A stretch of 64,000 nt of DNA from Streptomyces sp. MNU76 (GTDB taxonomy: Bacteria > Actinomycetota > Actinomycetes > Streptomycetales > Streptomycetaceae), in NCBI RefSeq assembly GCF_020982545.1, contig NZ_JAJKLK010000030.1:124001-188000 (forward strand), read 5' to 3'. The notes under the pieces are model-generated. The model had not been told where the DNA came from. It saw nothing but the letters and a program-made list of their open reading frames with translations, and searched no databases. Positions 44,251-53,661 of this stretch are shown here, in pieces. The position numbers and the translations under genes are program-made. Within the stretch, counting starts at the first letter, position 1. Each line of letters starts with the position of its first letter.

Positions 44251-45201
44251 GTGCCGCCCTACGAGCTTGCCAATCGCCTGGTGATCGGGATCGCCTCCAG
44301 TGCCCTCTTCGACCTGGCGGAGGCGGACACCGTCTTCCGTGAACAGGGAGAAGAGCCCTACCGGACCTACCAGGAGGAACACCTGGACGACACCCTGAGC
44401 AAGGGGGTTGCGTTTCCCTTCATTCGCAGACTGCTGTCCCTGAATGACTTGAGCTCACCCGACGACCCCCTGGTGGAGGTCATCGTCCTGTCCCGCAACG
44501 ACCCCGACACCGGCCTGCGGGTCATGCGGTCCATCGAGTCGCACGGCCTGGCTATCAGCCGGGCCATCTTCATGCAGGGACGCTCGCCCTACCGCTTCAT
44601 GCCCGCCCTGAACATGTCACTGTTCCTGTCCGCGAACGAGACCGACGTCCGCGAGGCGGTCGCCCTGGGCCTGCCGGCCGGCCGCGTGCTTGGTCCCGCC
44701 GCAGCCGACGACACCGATGACCAGGACCTGCGGATCGCCTTCGACTTCGACGGCGTTCTTGCTGACGACTCCTCCGAACAGGTCTTCCAAGCCGGCGGTA
44801 TCGAAGGTTTCCGTTCCCACGAGATCATGAACGCCGCCACACCGCACGACCCGGGCCCGCTGCGAGATTTCCTCGCAAGCCTCAACCGGCTCCAGCGGCG
44901 CGAGGAAGAACAACGCACCCAGAACCCGGATTACAAGATCCGCGTTCACGTCTCACTCGTCACCGCCCGCAACGCGCCGGCCCATGAGCGTGCGGTGCGC
45001 AGTCTGAAGGGATGGGGCGTGACCGTCAACGACGCCTTCTTCCTCGGCGGCATAGACAAAAGCGCCATCATGCAAGTGCTCAAGCCCCACATCTTCTTCG
45101 ACGATCAGGTCAGCCACCTGACAGGGACCTCCCAAAGCACCCCCAGCGTCCATGTTCCCTTCGGCAAGATCAACGAAGGCCCGGCGCCAGCCCTTGGATA
45201 G
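44251..45201 (+). CDS. Cytosolic 5'-nucleotidase (NT5C1-type)
   Basis: 316 residues of the 5-nucleotidase family: ANRLVIGIASSALFDLAEAD, VEVIVLSRNDPDTGLRVMRSIESHGL, PALNMSLFLSANETDVREAVALGLPAGRVL, then the HAD-like motif IAFDFDGVLADD (nucleophile Asp) and VHVSLVTARNAPAHERAV, HIFFDDQVSHL (acidic motif). It removes phosphate from nucleoside monophosphates. GTG 44251 follows GGAGG. The first gene after the IS3 right end, within a defence-rich stretch, so nucleotide depletion or degradation of signal products is possible, by inference. Confidence 0.85.
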   Translation: MPPYELANRLVIGIASSALFDLAEADTVFREQGEEPYRTYQEEHLDDTLSKGVAFPFIRRLLSLNDLSSPDDPLVEVIVLSRNDPDTGLRVMRSIESHGLAISRAIFMQGRSPYRFMPALNMSLFLSANETDVREAVALGLPAGRVLGPAAADDTDDQDLRIAFDFDGVLADDSSEQVFQAGGIEGFRSHEIMNAATPHDPGPLRDFLASLNRLQRREEEQRTQNPDYKIRVHVSLVTARNAPAHERAVRSLKGWGVTVNDAFFLGGIDKSAIMQVLKPHIFFDDQVSHLTGTSQSTPSVHVPFGKINEGPAPALG

Positions 45202-45452
45202 ATCCCCAACCGACGCAGACAGGCTACCCGCCGAGGGCGGACGAGACGTTCGTTCAGCACCAGTGCGCCTGGTCAAGCGCTTCCGAGCAGCGGCAGACGA
45301 CAGGACGCGCGGAACGAGGGCACCGTGCAGGCCGCGCTAACAGGCCTAGCAACCGCATGCCTTGAGATGCACAGCGCCGAGCACCGTGGTGTGCTGGAAA
45401 GTCCGAGGCCACAGATCGGGGTGGCCCGACCGCACGCACGGAGTCACCGGAC

Positions 45453-47141
45453 ATGACACGGAGCGTTTGCCTGCGAATCGCCCTCGCCGCGGTGCTGGCG
45501 GTGCTAGCCGGACTTGCAGTGAGCGTGCCGCCCACCCCTGCCGCGGCAGCTACGGCATGCCCGGTCCACTTCCTTGGCCTGCACGGTTTGAACGAACAGA
45601 GCGATCTGCACTCTCCGCCCGTCAACGAGACCTGGAAGACATTCGAGTCCGCGGTCGCCACGAAGGCCGCCCGACCCAAGCGGGACGCCATCAGCTTCCC
45701 CAAGGTGACGACGCAGGAATTCCTGGACAGGACGCGCCAGAGCCACAACGGCATGGAGCCGGACGTCAACGCGGGCGTCCAGGCTGTCCAACGCGCCATG
45801 GACCGGGCCGTCAGGCAATGCCGGACGACGAAATTCGTGCTCACCGGGTACTCCCTGGGCGCATGGGTGGTCGACAAGTTCCTCATCACTGACTCCCGCC
45901 GACGGCCCCAGGTGCTCGCCGCCCAACTGTATGGCGACCCGCAGTGGAACGATCCCGGAAAAGGACAGGGCTTGGCCGTCATCCTTGGCCGCGGCCTGCG
46001 CACCAGTTACCCGCCGTCCGCCGACCGGGTACAGAGCCTGTGCAACCACCGGGATCCGATCTGCGGAACTGGATACCGGGCCGGGACACTCGACCTCAGT
46101 CGCCGGATCGCCGATGCCGTGAAGGTGAAGTGCCCCGGCTCGCCTCACTGCTACTCCGGCCGGTCCACCGTGCAGGGCGGGCAATTCCTGGCCTCCAGGG
46201 TCAACGTCGACTTCAACAACCGCACCTATCGTCTGACATGCGACGACGTCGTCGACACAGCGGTGCCAGTCACGGTCCGCAACGGTCAAGGGACCGCACG
46301 AGGGCGTGGGATCGGAGACTACGACAGCTGGCAGGTACAGATTCAGCGCATCCGCCGTGGCACCGTGCCGCGTCTGGGCGATGTGACCGCCGTGCTGTTC
46401 TTCTGCAGCCCCCAGCCGAGCAATTTCGCTCTCCAAGAACTGCGCGTGTACCGCACGGCTGACGGACGGGAAGTGGGCCGCACACCCACGTTCCAGGTGG
46501 ACGAACTACCCCCGCAGTACCAGCCGGACACCGTGCGATTCAGCCGCGGGCGCCTGCTCGCAGACGTCAAGTTCTACGCGCCCGAAGACAGCCACGCCGA
46601 CGGCCCGTCGATACTGCGGCACGTCACCTGGCGCTGGGACGGCAGCCAGTTCGTGCAGGAGTCCGCAACCGATGCCCACAGGCCCAGCCGGATCGATCTG
46701 AGCACCCAACGTGTCACCGTCAACGGCATCGGCCCGCTGCAGATCGGCATGACCCGCAGCGAAGCTGAGCAGGCGATCGGCGCCCGTATCCCCGATGGGC
46801 CGGGCGGCCCCAACTGCAAGGACCTGGCCGTCGAGGGAGGCCCAGACGGATTGCTGCTGCGGTTCAGTAACGACGACCGGCTCGTCGCAACGTACGTTCT
46901 GGCTCCGTCGTCCATCGCGACCGCATCCGGAATCCACCGGGGCAGCACACGAGAGGAGGTACTAGAGACATACGCGGGCGAAATCGAAGAAGCGAACACC
47001 GACGAGCTCGTCTTCAGGCCGGACGGAGCCCAGTTCGCTGGCAAGGTCATCACCTTCGCCATGGACGACAACGACACCGTGTACAGCTACATCGCTGGGG
47101 ATGAGACCTTGACTCAACCCCTGCCTTGCGGCAGCGACTGA
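45453..47141 (+). CDS. Secreted cutinase-like serine hydrolase
   Basis: 562 residues. A Sec signal peptide (MTRSVCLRIALAAVLAVLAGLAVSVPPTPAAAATA) has a likely cut after AAAA near residue 34. The cutinase domain has CPVHFLGLHGLNEQ and FVLTGYSLGAWVVD (GYSLG nucleophile Ser), with the Asp/His region SLCNHRDPICGTG. A C-terminal half of beta-rich sequence (about 250-562) contains a repeat-like end GIGPLQIGMTRSEAEQAIG, similar to secreted Streptomyces proteins. It probably hydrolyses esters outside the cell. No operon partners; converges with the EndoVII gene. Confidence 0.82.
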   Translation: MTRSVCLRIALAAVLAVLAGLAVSVPPTPAAAATACPVHFLGLHGLNEQSDLHSPPVNETWKTFESAVATKAARPKRDAISFPKVTTQEFLDRTRQSHNGMEPDVNAGVQAVQRAMDRAVRQCRTTKFVLTGYSLGAWVVDKFLITDSRRRPQVLAAQLYGDPQWNDPGKGQGLAVILGRGLRTSYPPSADRVQSLCNHRDPICGTGYRAGTLDLSRRIADAVKVKCPGSPHCYSGRSTVQGGQFLASRVNVDFNNRTYRLTCDDVVDTAVPVTVRNGQGTARGRGIGDYDSWQVQIQRIRRGTVPRLGDVTAVLFFCSPQPSNFALQELRVYRTADGREVGRTPTFQVDELPPQYQPDTVRFSRGRLLADVKFYAPEDSHADGPSILRHVTWRWDGSQFVQESATDAHRPSRIDLSTQRVTVNGIGPLQIGMTRSEAEQAIGARIPDGPGGPNCKDLAVEGGPDGLLLRFSNDDRLVATYVLAPSSIATASGIHRGSTREEVLETYAGEIEEANTDELVFRPDGAQFAGKVITFAMDDNDTVYSYIAGDETLTQPLPCGSD

Positions 47142-47183
47142 GCCGGTGCTGGTCCTGGAGAGCGCAAGGCAAGGGCGGGGGTC

Positions 47184-48278
47184 TCAGGCGGAGTCCTGGC
47201 CGGGTTCGTCAGCCTCGGCGGCCAGGGCTTTGTCGACGAACTCCTGTACCAGCTGCCTGACCTGTACGGCCGGAACGACCTGCTCCCACTGGGGAGAGGA
47301 TGCGCACCCCCAGCAGCGCATCCGGAAACGGACCGATCCGTCTTCCTGGACCGAACCCCACGCGGAGTGGGGCCGCTTCGCACACGGGCGATGCGGGTCG
47401 AGCGTGAACGTCTGCAGCATGATGTCGGGGTGGTGGCGCGGCGGCACGGTCCTGTCGCGGCGGCAGCCGTCGCACCGCAGGAGATGGCGGACCGCGCCCG
47501 GCCGGTGGATGAACCGGTAGCCGCCGCCTTCGTAGGTGTTGCAGCTGGCACACACCGGCCCGCGCACGAATCCGTGCATGTGGCAGTGGTCCCAGTACAC
47601 GGCCTGCCGCGGGCTGGAGCACAACCGGCACAGGAACGCCTCCGGCTGCGAGTTCTTCAGCAGCGACGCATACAGCCGACCGCGCAGGTGGTCCTTGTAG
47701 GGGCGGGCGACGGAGACGGTGCACGCGGGGCACAGGGTGGTGTAGCCGCTGTTGCTGGACGTGCGCCACTTCCAGACGTCTCCGGTTGCGTCGCAGCGGC
47801 TGCACTGGGCGGCCTGTTCGACGCACTCGGCGGCGATCTTGTCCGCCCGGTCGAGGAGGGCGACGTAGGCGCGCGGCATCATCCAGGCGGTGCCGGACCA
47901 CGTCATCTGCGGCAGGGGGCTGGTGCACGCGATGGGCCACCGGCCGTAGCGTTCCTTGACCTGCTCGAAGGTCGCTCCGCACCCCGGTCCGTGGTGGGCG
48001 GGCAGGGCTTGGCTGCGCGGCTGTTGTCCTTCACAGGGGCAGCTGTCGGTGTTCTGGTCCCGGTAGGAGAAGTGCTCGAGCCAGCGCCGGATCTGTGTGC
48101 GCCACGTCTGGTCGCGCTCGGCGGACGTGAGACGGGCGTCGACCAGGTCGTCCGGGTCGAACGGGAGAGCGGCCAGCCGTTCGCCGGCCTTGCGGATGTC
48201 CCGTTCGTCCAGCCGCCACCGGCCCTTGTACTTGTGGCCGCGAACGGCGGTGTCTCCGATGAGGACGTGGTTGCTCAT
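47184..48278 (-). CDS. Recombination endonuclease VII family protein, transposon-linked
   Basis: 364 residues. The endonuclease VII core is CRLCSSPRQAVYWDHCHMHGFVRGPVCASCNTYEGGG (about 225-262), with paired Cys, DHCH and the catalytic Asn of phage T4 gp49. A further CxxC pair (CSRCDATGDVWKW...CPACTV, about 170-200) lies upstream. EndoVII enzymes resolve branched DNA such as Holliday junctions. The ATG overlaps the stop of a 35-aa ORF, and the gene is the last of the Tn7-like operon, so it may process transposition intermediates or be a cargo nuclease. Confidence 0.85.
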   Translation of the reverse strand: MSNHVLIGDTAVRGHKYKGRWRLDERDIRKAGERLAALPFDPDDLVDARLTSAERDQTWRTQIRRWLEHFSYRDQNTDSCPCEGQQPRSQALPAHHGPGCGATFEQVKERYGRWPIACTSPLPQMTWSGTAWMMPRAYVALLDRADKIAAECVEQAAQCSRCDATGDVWKWRTSSNSGYTTLCPACTVSVARPYKDHLRGRLYASLLKNSQPEAFLCRLCSSPRQAVYWDHCHMHGFVRGPVCASCNTYEGGGYRFIHRPGAVRHLLRCDGCRRDRTVPPRHHPDIMLQTFTLDPHRPCAKRPHSAWGSVQEDGSVRFRMRCWGCASSPQWEQVVPAVQVRQLVQEFVDKALAAEADEPGQDSA

Positions 48279-48382
48279 CTGGAAGGTGTAGCGGGACAGC
48301 GAGGCGGGGGCGGTGGGGACGGACGGCCCTCGGTGAGTTCTGCCAGCAGTTGGTTGGCGTACTCCGGACTGATCGGCGCCAT
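48275..48382 (-). CDS. 35-aa ORF coupled to EndoVII gene
   Basis: MAPISPEYANQLLAELTEGR then SPPPPPRCPATPSR. AAGGAGAT lies eight bases before the ATG, and the stop overlaps the EndoVII start (ATGA), so it is very likely translated. It may simply couple translation of the endonuclease. No family recognised. Confidence 0.6.
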   Translation of the reverse strand: MAPISPEYANQLLAELTEGRPSPPPPPRCPATPSR

Positions 48383-48506
48383 GACGAGGATCTCCTTGGT
48401 GTGAGTGGGCGGGGCGGGGGTGTGCGGCACATGGCGGTCCGCGGACATCGACGTGATGCGGTCCGGGGACCGCGGGCGCAGGAGCCGGTGACGGGACCGG
48501 GAGATG

Positions 48507-49649
48507 TCACGGGCACGGTGCTGGGGCGAGCTGTGGTGAGGGCACCGGTTCCCAGCCACCGGTGAGGAAGGCTGCCCCGGCCTCTTCGCAGACGGTGCGG
48601 GGACGCAGGTCGGTGAGGAAGCCGGTGCGGTCGCTGTACTCGGTGGGCCGTGCCGCCGTCCGGTGCACCGTCCACAAGCCGTCGCTGTCGGTGCCGTCCG
48701 CAGAGGTGAGGCGGTGCAGCCACCGAGCGAGGGGGTCGGTGGCTGCGGCTGTCCTGGGCCTGGTGCGGGTGTAGGCGATCAGCCAGTCCGTGAGCCACGG
48801 CCTGTCGGCCTGGCGGCTGATTTCCCGGAGCAGCAATTCCGTGGCGGCGCCGGCCCCTTCGGCCATGGCGGTCTCGCGCAGTCGCTGCTGCCAGTGCGGA
48901 GCGCCGAGCAGTCTGGCCACGGTGATCGTCTCCGGGTAGGACACCAGTGCATGCGCCACCACGGCCGCCTGCGTGCACCCCGTGGCTGCGGCCAGCCGGT
49001 GTACGCGGTCCTGCCAGACCGTCTCGGATTTCCACCCCTGTACCTGCCACGACCACACCACCGCCGCGGCGAGGGCCACCACGTCCGCCGCATCACAGCG
49101 GGCCCGCGCGAGAGCGGCGTGGTGGCGGTGAGCGGCGAGGATCTCGGGCAGGGTCTCCAGCGGAATGCTCGCCGGCCTCCCGGGATGCGCGAGGAGCCAG
49201 CGCTGGTGACGCCGGCAGATGTGTCCGGCCGTTCCCGGGTACACCAGTACCGGCTGTCCGGGCCGCCAGGCCCGCCCCGTACAGGAAGGGCAGGCCCCTG
49301 CCCATGCCTGGTCCGGCATGTACCAGGCCGCCCGCAGGCTCTCGTCGTCCGGGAGTCGCTCGTGCGGGGCGGCGAGAGCAGGCAGCAGCCGGGTGAGCCG
49401 GGACAGGGGAAGCCCGGTGGAGTGGGTCAGGGCCGTACGAGCGTGTGTGTTGAGGAACAGTTCCAGGCCGGTGCCCGGGCTGCCCGTCACCTGTACACGG
49501 TGGGGGCCGCTGAGGATGCCCCGCAGCAGGTCCTGCGCGGGCAGACCGTAAGGGGCGGCCATCCTCCGCAGCCAGGAGCCGGTCAGCTCCCCTGCCACGG
49601 GCGGGGTGCGAACAAGCGTGGGCACAGGGACAGGGGCTTGCACCGGCAT
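48507..49649 (-). CDS. tniQ: TniQ family transposition protein
   Basis: 380 residues. N-terminal TniQ motif ELTGSWLRRMAAPYGLPAQDLLRG, then the zinc module ACPSCTGRAWRPGQPVLVYPGTAGHICRRHQRWLL (CxxC...CxxH). The remainder is helical. TniQ/TnsD proteins link target-site recognition to the AAA ATPase TnsC. AAAGGA precedes the ATG. It is third from the end of the minus-strand Tn7-like operon, 144 bases after tnsC. Confidence 0.88.
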   Translation of the reverse strand: MPVQAPVPVPTLVRTPPVAGELTGSWLRRMAAPYGLPAQDLLRGILSGPHRVQVTGSPGTGLELFLNTHARTALTHSTGLPLSRLTRLLPALAAPHERLPDDESLRAAWYMPDQAWAGACPSCTGRAWRPGQPVLVYPGTAGHICRRHQRWLLAHPGRPASIPLETLPEILAAHRHHAALARARCDAADVVALAAAVVWSWQVQGWKSETVWQDRVHRLAAATGCTQAAVVAHALVSYPETITVARLLGAPHWQQRLRETAMAEGAGAATELLLREISRQADRPWLTDWLIAYTRTRPRTAAATDPLARWLHRLTSADGTDSDGLWTVHRTAARPTEYSDRTGFLTDLRPRTVCEEAGAAFLTGGWEPVPSPQLAPAPCP

Positions 49650-49793
49650 CGTCCTTTGTACGCGGGTGTTGAGGGCAGGGCAGGGTAAGGCAGGGGCGCG
49701 GCCATGGCTCGGCGCCCCGTCGCAGAGGGAAGGGGAGTGGCGGGACTGTGGCGGGAAGGGTGGGAGGCCCGGGCGGGCCTGCCACCGCGACGG

Positions 49794-50825
49794 TCAGCTG
49801 CCGGGGCGCCGGCGGGTGGCGCGCGCCGCGTTCGTGGCCTGGACGTCGAGGACCACCTGTGACAGCTGTTTCTTCGTGATCGCGAGGCTTCCGTCCAGGA
49901 TGGAGCGGATCGCGGCTTCCCTGATGAGGAGGGAGAGGCTCGCCATCACGCCGCTGGTGAGGAGGTGGATGTAGGCGGCGTGGCGTACCAGGGTGCCGGG
50001 CCGGTGGCGGGCCAGCCGCAGTGCCCCCTCCATGTCGCCCAGGAGCGTGTGCCACATCTTCTTCTGCTCCACGGTGCCGTTGAGCAGCGGGGGAGTGCGC
50101 AGGAGTTTGCAGCGGGCGGCGAGCTGGGCACCGCGGGGCCCGGTCAGCAGCGGTGAGTCCTCCACGTTGACGCCGGCCAGCACGAACGTCGCGGGTACTC
50201 GTTCCATCAGGGTTTTGACCTGGTCGGAGGTGTCGGCGCCGGGCTGGGTACGGGTGTTGAGCAGGTGCACGTCGTCGATGAACACCAGCCGGGTGCCCCG
50301 CTCCAGCATGACGTGGCACACGGCGTTGGTGATGGTGTGTTCCGTCATCCGGTCATGGACGGGGATGCCGGCGAACCGGGCGAGGACCTTGGCCAGGTTC
50401 CTGGGCGTGTAGGTGGGCGGGACGGAAGCGAACAGCACGGGCATGGAGTCCTCCAGGCCCGGCCGGCGGCGCCGTTCGCTCAGTTCGAAGGACCGGCCGA
50501 GTTCCATGAGCGTGGTCGATTTTCCCGCCCCCGGCGGTCCGGACACGATCAGCCCGCGCCGAGCGGTGCCCTGCTGTTTGTTGTTCACCAGCAGAGTGAC
50601 CCTCAGCTCCGCCATCGCCCGTTCCATGGAGGGCGTCTTGAAGGTGACGAACTCGGAGTGGTAGTTCAGCAGTCCCGCCTGGTTCCACGACGGGTCGTCC
50701 ACCGGTGGGGCGGTCACCCGCAGACGGCGGACGTACTCCTGCCACCGGACATAGTCCGTGACAGCGCCGGGAGTGCTGTCGCCGTCGGAGAAGTCGCCGC
50801 CCACGGCGGTGATTACGGCAGCCAC
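49794..50825 (-). CDS. tnsC: TnsC/TniB-type AAA ATPase
   Basis: 343 residues. Walker A SGPPGAGKST (96-104), Walker B TRLVFIDDVHLL, sensor-like VPATFVLAGVNVEDSPLL and a C-terminal helical domain. It forms the ATP-dependent platform between TniQ and the transposase. GTG 50825 overlaps the end of tnsB by 13 bases, with GAGGAGG upstream. Confidence 0.9.
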   Translation of the reverse strand: MAAVITAVGGDFSDGDSTPGAVTDYVRWQEYVRRLRVTAPPVDDPSWNQAGLLNYHSEFVTFKTPSMERAMAELRVTLLVNNKQQGTARRGLIVSGPPGAGKSTTLMELGRSFELSERRRRPGLEDSMPVLFASVPPTYTPRNLAKVLARFAGIPVHDRMTEHTITNAVCHVMLERGTRLVFIDDVHLLNTRTQPGADTSDQVKTLMERVPATFVLAGVNVEDSPLLTGPRGAQLAARCKLLRTPPLLNGTVEQKKMWHTLLGDMEGALRLARHRPGTLVRHAAYIHLLTSGVMASLSLLIREAAIRSILDGSLAITKKQLSQVVLDVQATNAARATRRRPGS

Positions 50826-52951
50826 TGGTCCTCCTCGAGGTCCTGGTCGCTGAGGATGAGAGACCCGCCAAAGACCTGGCCGGTCTCCGGCCCGTCATCG
50901 AAGACGTCCTCGTCGTCCTCGTCCGGCAGGGTTTCGTCGTCGGGGCCGGGCGCCGCGTACACGCCGGCCAGCCCGAACGACGGCGCGGGGACGTCCAGCA
51001 CGTTGATCTCGCCCGCGGGCACCTGCACCGTCTGCGAGGCGCGGGACTTCGCCATCACCCGCCGTTCTGCGGGGGACAGCTTCTCCTTGCCCGCGGCCTT
51101 CCTGAGGAAGGCGTCCAGAGCCAGGGCCAGTTCGGCCTCGTGCTCCTCACGTGAGCCGGTGCGCTCGACCACCTCGCAGATGTGCTCCCAGACGTGGTGC
51201 GTGAACGGGAGGGCGACCGAGGTGGTGTGGATCCACGCCACCTCACGGAAGCCCTCCGGCAGCCGGACCCAGATCCGGGCCGGGTCGTAGGGGTTGTAAT
51301 GCACCTCCCACCGGCCCTTTTCCGACCGCACTCCGGAGTCCTGGCCGCGGTGGCCGTTGAGGCACGTGTCGTCGTAGGTGCGGTAGTCGAAGCGGATACC
51401 GGCGTCCGTGATCGGCTGCCAGCGCACCGGCAGCAACTCCACGAAGTCGTCCGCCGACAAGGGCACCGGCACATACCCTGCCACCGGCAGCAGCGCCGCC
51501 CACATCTGGTTGGGCGTGAGGGCCTTCCTCGGCATCAGCGGGTGACGCAGGCCCTCGTGCGGACGGTGGTGCCAGTGGACGAGGAACTCCTCCCACAGCG
51601 CCTGGATCTCCGCCACGGTCCACAGCGGCTCCTGGTCGACGCGCGAGCCGCGCTCGCCCACGTTCGAGCCGGTGAAACCGGGCAGCCACTGGCAGAACTG
51701 GGTACTGATCGAGCCGAACGGCCGCTCCACGTGCCCCTTGGCCGGCCCGTTAGCCGGAGGCACCGGCTGCAGCGAGATGCCCAGGCTCTCGCACGCGGCC
51801 CGGGTGGCGGGAGAGACGAACACCTTGCCCTGGTCGACCACGACCGTCTCGGGCACGATGACCGGACGGGCCGCCGCGTCCTTCAGCCGCTCGTCGATAC
51901 CGGTCAGCCGGTCGTGCGGCACCACCGACGCGGCCATCGACAGCGCCGCAGACCAGCCAGGCCGCATCGCCATCGGGGTCATCATCTGCGCCAGCAGCAC
52001 CGCCACGTCCGTCAGTTTGCTCCCGGCCGGCCGCAGCACCCCCCACAGGGTGCGCGTGGACACGTCGACAGCGCTGGTCAGCTCCATCCGGCCCACCACC
52101 CCGTCGTCCAGGTGCAGCAGCACATCCAGCGGGGAGCTGTCCATCATCGTGATCTCGCCGGGACGCAGCGCCAGCGTCGGCTTGAACGGCGGGGCGGGGC
52201 GCGCTGCGCGAGCACGCCGCTGCGCCACCGTGCCCTGCAGCCCGAGGGATTTCTCCACGACGTCGATGAGTCTGTTGAACGTGGATTGCGGAGGCACCCT
52301 GACCGTCAGCAGGTCATGACGCGTGTTCAGCCGCCACTGCGTCTCCCGCCGCATCCGTTTCTTCCACCCGCGGGAACGGGAACGCAGAGCCTCCTCAGCC
52401 AGCAGCTCGCGCAGCGCCTCCACCACCCGGGGATCGGCCCGCTTCAACGGCGTCGCTCCGCCGCGTTTCTTGACCAGCCCCCACACCCCGTCCGTGCGGT
52501 AACGCGTGCGCCATCTGCGCACCGTCGCCCGGCTCACGTCCGCCCAGCCTTGCGCGGCCAGTTCATCGGCCTTCGCCTGCTCACGCTGGGCCAGCGTCGT
52601 GGAACCCGGGTCGTACTGAGGTCTCACGGCGCCCCTGCCGTCCGGCGTCGGGTGCCCGGTCTCCACCTCGCGGACATGCCGCTCCAGAGCGAGTGCACGA
52701 GCCCGCTCGTCCTCGGACACCGTCGACAGCAGGCCAAACTGCGGTACCCGCAGCCGCGGGCCCGCCGCCAGGCTGAAGGCGGGATCACCGAGCAGTTCAG
52801 CCAGGCCGAACACTGCCAAGGAACCGTCCCCGTCCTTGCCGGCCAGCCAGACCCGCGCGCCGGACGCCGTGTCCTCTTCGATGCCGGCGACGGTCCACTC
52901 ACGGCCGCCGAACCGTACGGCGGCGTTGATTTTGCCTACCGGCCGGCTCAC
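50813..52951 (-). CDS. tnsB: TnsB-like Mu/DDE transposase
   Basis: 712 residues from GTG 52951 (GGAGG upstream, GTGA overlap with tnsA). N-terminal HTH domains (DVSRATVRRWRTRYRTDGVWGL). The rve core has ITMMDSSPLDVLLHLDDG (first Asp), ETVVVDQGKVFVSPATRAACESLGI (second Asp) and GPAKGHVERPFGSI (Glu). A Mu-type C-terminal beta-barrel (EVHYNPYDPARIWVRLPEGFREVAW) and an acidic C-terminal tail (DDETLPDEDDEDVFDDG), likely contacting TnsC, complete it. It cuts and joins the transposon 3' ends. Confidence 0.93.
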   Translation of the reverse strand: MSRPVGKINAAVRFGGREWTVAGIEEDTASGARVWLAGKDGDGSLAVFGLAELLGDPAFSLAAGPRLRVPQFGLLSTVSEDERARALALERHVREVETGHPTPDGRGAVRPQYDPGSTTLAQREQAKADELAAQGWADVSRATVRRWRTRYRTDGVWGLVKKRGGATPLKRADPRVVEALRELLAEEALRSRSRGWKKRMRRETQWRLNTRHDLLTVRVPPQSTFNRLIDVVEKSLGLQGTVAQRRARAARPAPPFKPTLALRPGEITMMDSSPLDVLLHLDDGVVGRMELTSAVDVSTRTLWGVLRPAGSKLTDVAVLLAQMMTPMAMRPGWSAALSMAASVVPHDRLTGIDERLKDAAARPVIVPETVVVDQGKVFVSPATRAACESLGISLQPVPPANGPAKGHVERPFGSISTQFCQWLPGFTGSNVGERGSRVDQEPLWTVAEIQALWEEFLVHWHHRPHEGLRHPLMPRKALTPNQMWAALLPVAGYVPVPLSADDFVELLPVRWQPITDAGIRFDYRTYDDTCLNGHRGQDSGVRSEKGRWEVHYNPYDPARIWVRLPEGFREVAWIHTTSVALPFTHHVWEHICEVVERTGSREEHEAELALALDAFLRKAAGKEKLSPAERRVMAKSRASQTVQVPAGEINVLDVPAPSFGLAGVYAAPGPDDETLPDEDDEDVFDDGPETGQVFGGSLILSDQDLEEDQWLP

Positions 52952-53661
52952 CGCGCCTCCCCCGTGCCCGCAGCCACCGCGAGGGCCCGCTCGTGCAGCG
53001 GACGCTCCAGCGGCATCCGCAGCACACCCGTCCACACGGCGTGGAACACCGCCGGCCACACCGCGATCGGATCACCCAGCAGCCGCACTCCCTCGAGCAG
53101 CGGCAGCGGCGTCCTGAAACACTCGGCCACCTCCGGCAACCGGCCTTGCGCACACCGCGGATGCCGGTAGCCGGCGAGCCAGCGCACATTGGCCTCCACC
53201 ACCGACGGCGGCGGTCCGACCAGCCGGTAATGCCACCCCGCCGCAACCGCTGCGGCCTCGACGTGCGCGGCCCGCCGGACCAGCCGCCGCCCCGCCCCGA
53301 ACCGGCCGGCGCAGTCCACCAGCAGCCCGCTGCCGTCCGTCAGCCGCGCCATCAGATGCGGCGCATGCGCCACGGTCCTTCCGCCGCGGCCCCGCCACAG
53401 CAGTTCCACCGGACGGCAGGCCAGCGCCGCCACCCCCGGATCGTGGTCCAGCATCATGACCTGCGTGCGCATGGCCTTGAAGCCGTAGTGCACCAGACGG
53501 CCGTTGGTCGCAGACCACCACCAACCCGGGGCCACCCGGCGGCCCTTCAGCACCGGGAACTGCCGCACCGGCTGACACTCCTCCAGCCGCCGCTCACCAG
53601 CAGCCTCCAGCCACGGCAGCTCATGCTCGATACCGCAGAGGTCCACGAACCGCGCGCCCAT
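52948..53661 (-). CDS. tnsA: TnsA-like endonuclease subunit, catalytic motifs altered
   Basis: 237 residues from ATG 53661. The family scaffold is clear: PVRQFPVLKGRRVAPGWWWSATNGRLVHYG, LDHDPGVAALACRPVELLW, DGSGLLVDC, NVRWLAGYRHPR. The usual catalytic signature YESWLERD is HYGFKAMRT here, and the usual PDFF is PHLM, so the Glu and one Asp expected of an active TnsA are missing. If the enzyme is dead, 5' strands would not be cut and transposition would be replicative. First gene of the operon; a longer N-terminal frame exists but includes simple repeats. Confidence 0.78.
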   Translation of the reverse strand: MGARFVDLCGIEHELPWLEAAGERRLEECQPVRQFPVLKGRRVAPGWWWSATNGRLVHYGFKAMRTQVMMLDHDPGVAALACRPVELLWRGRGGRTVAHAPHLMARLTDGSGLLVDCAGRFGAGRRLVRRAAHVEAAAVAAGWHYRLVGPPPSVVEANVRWLAGYRHPRCAQGRLPEVAECFRTPLPLLEGVRLLGDPIAVWPAVFHAVWTGVLRMPLERPLHERALAVAAGTGEAR

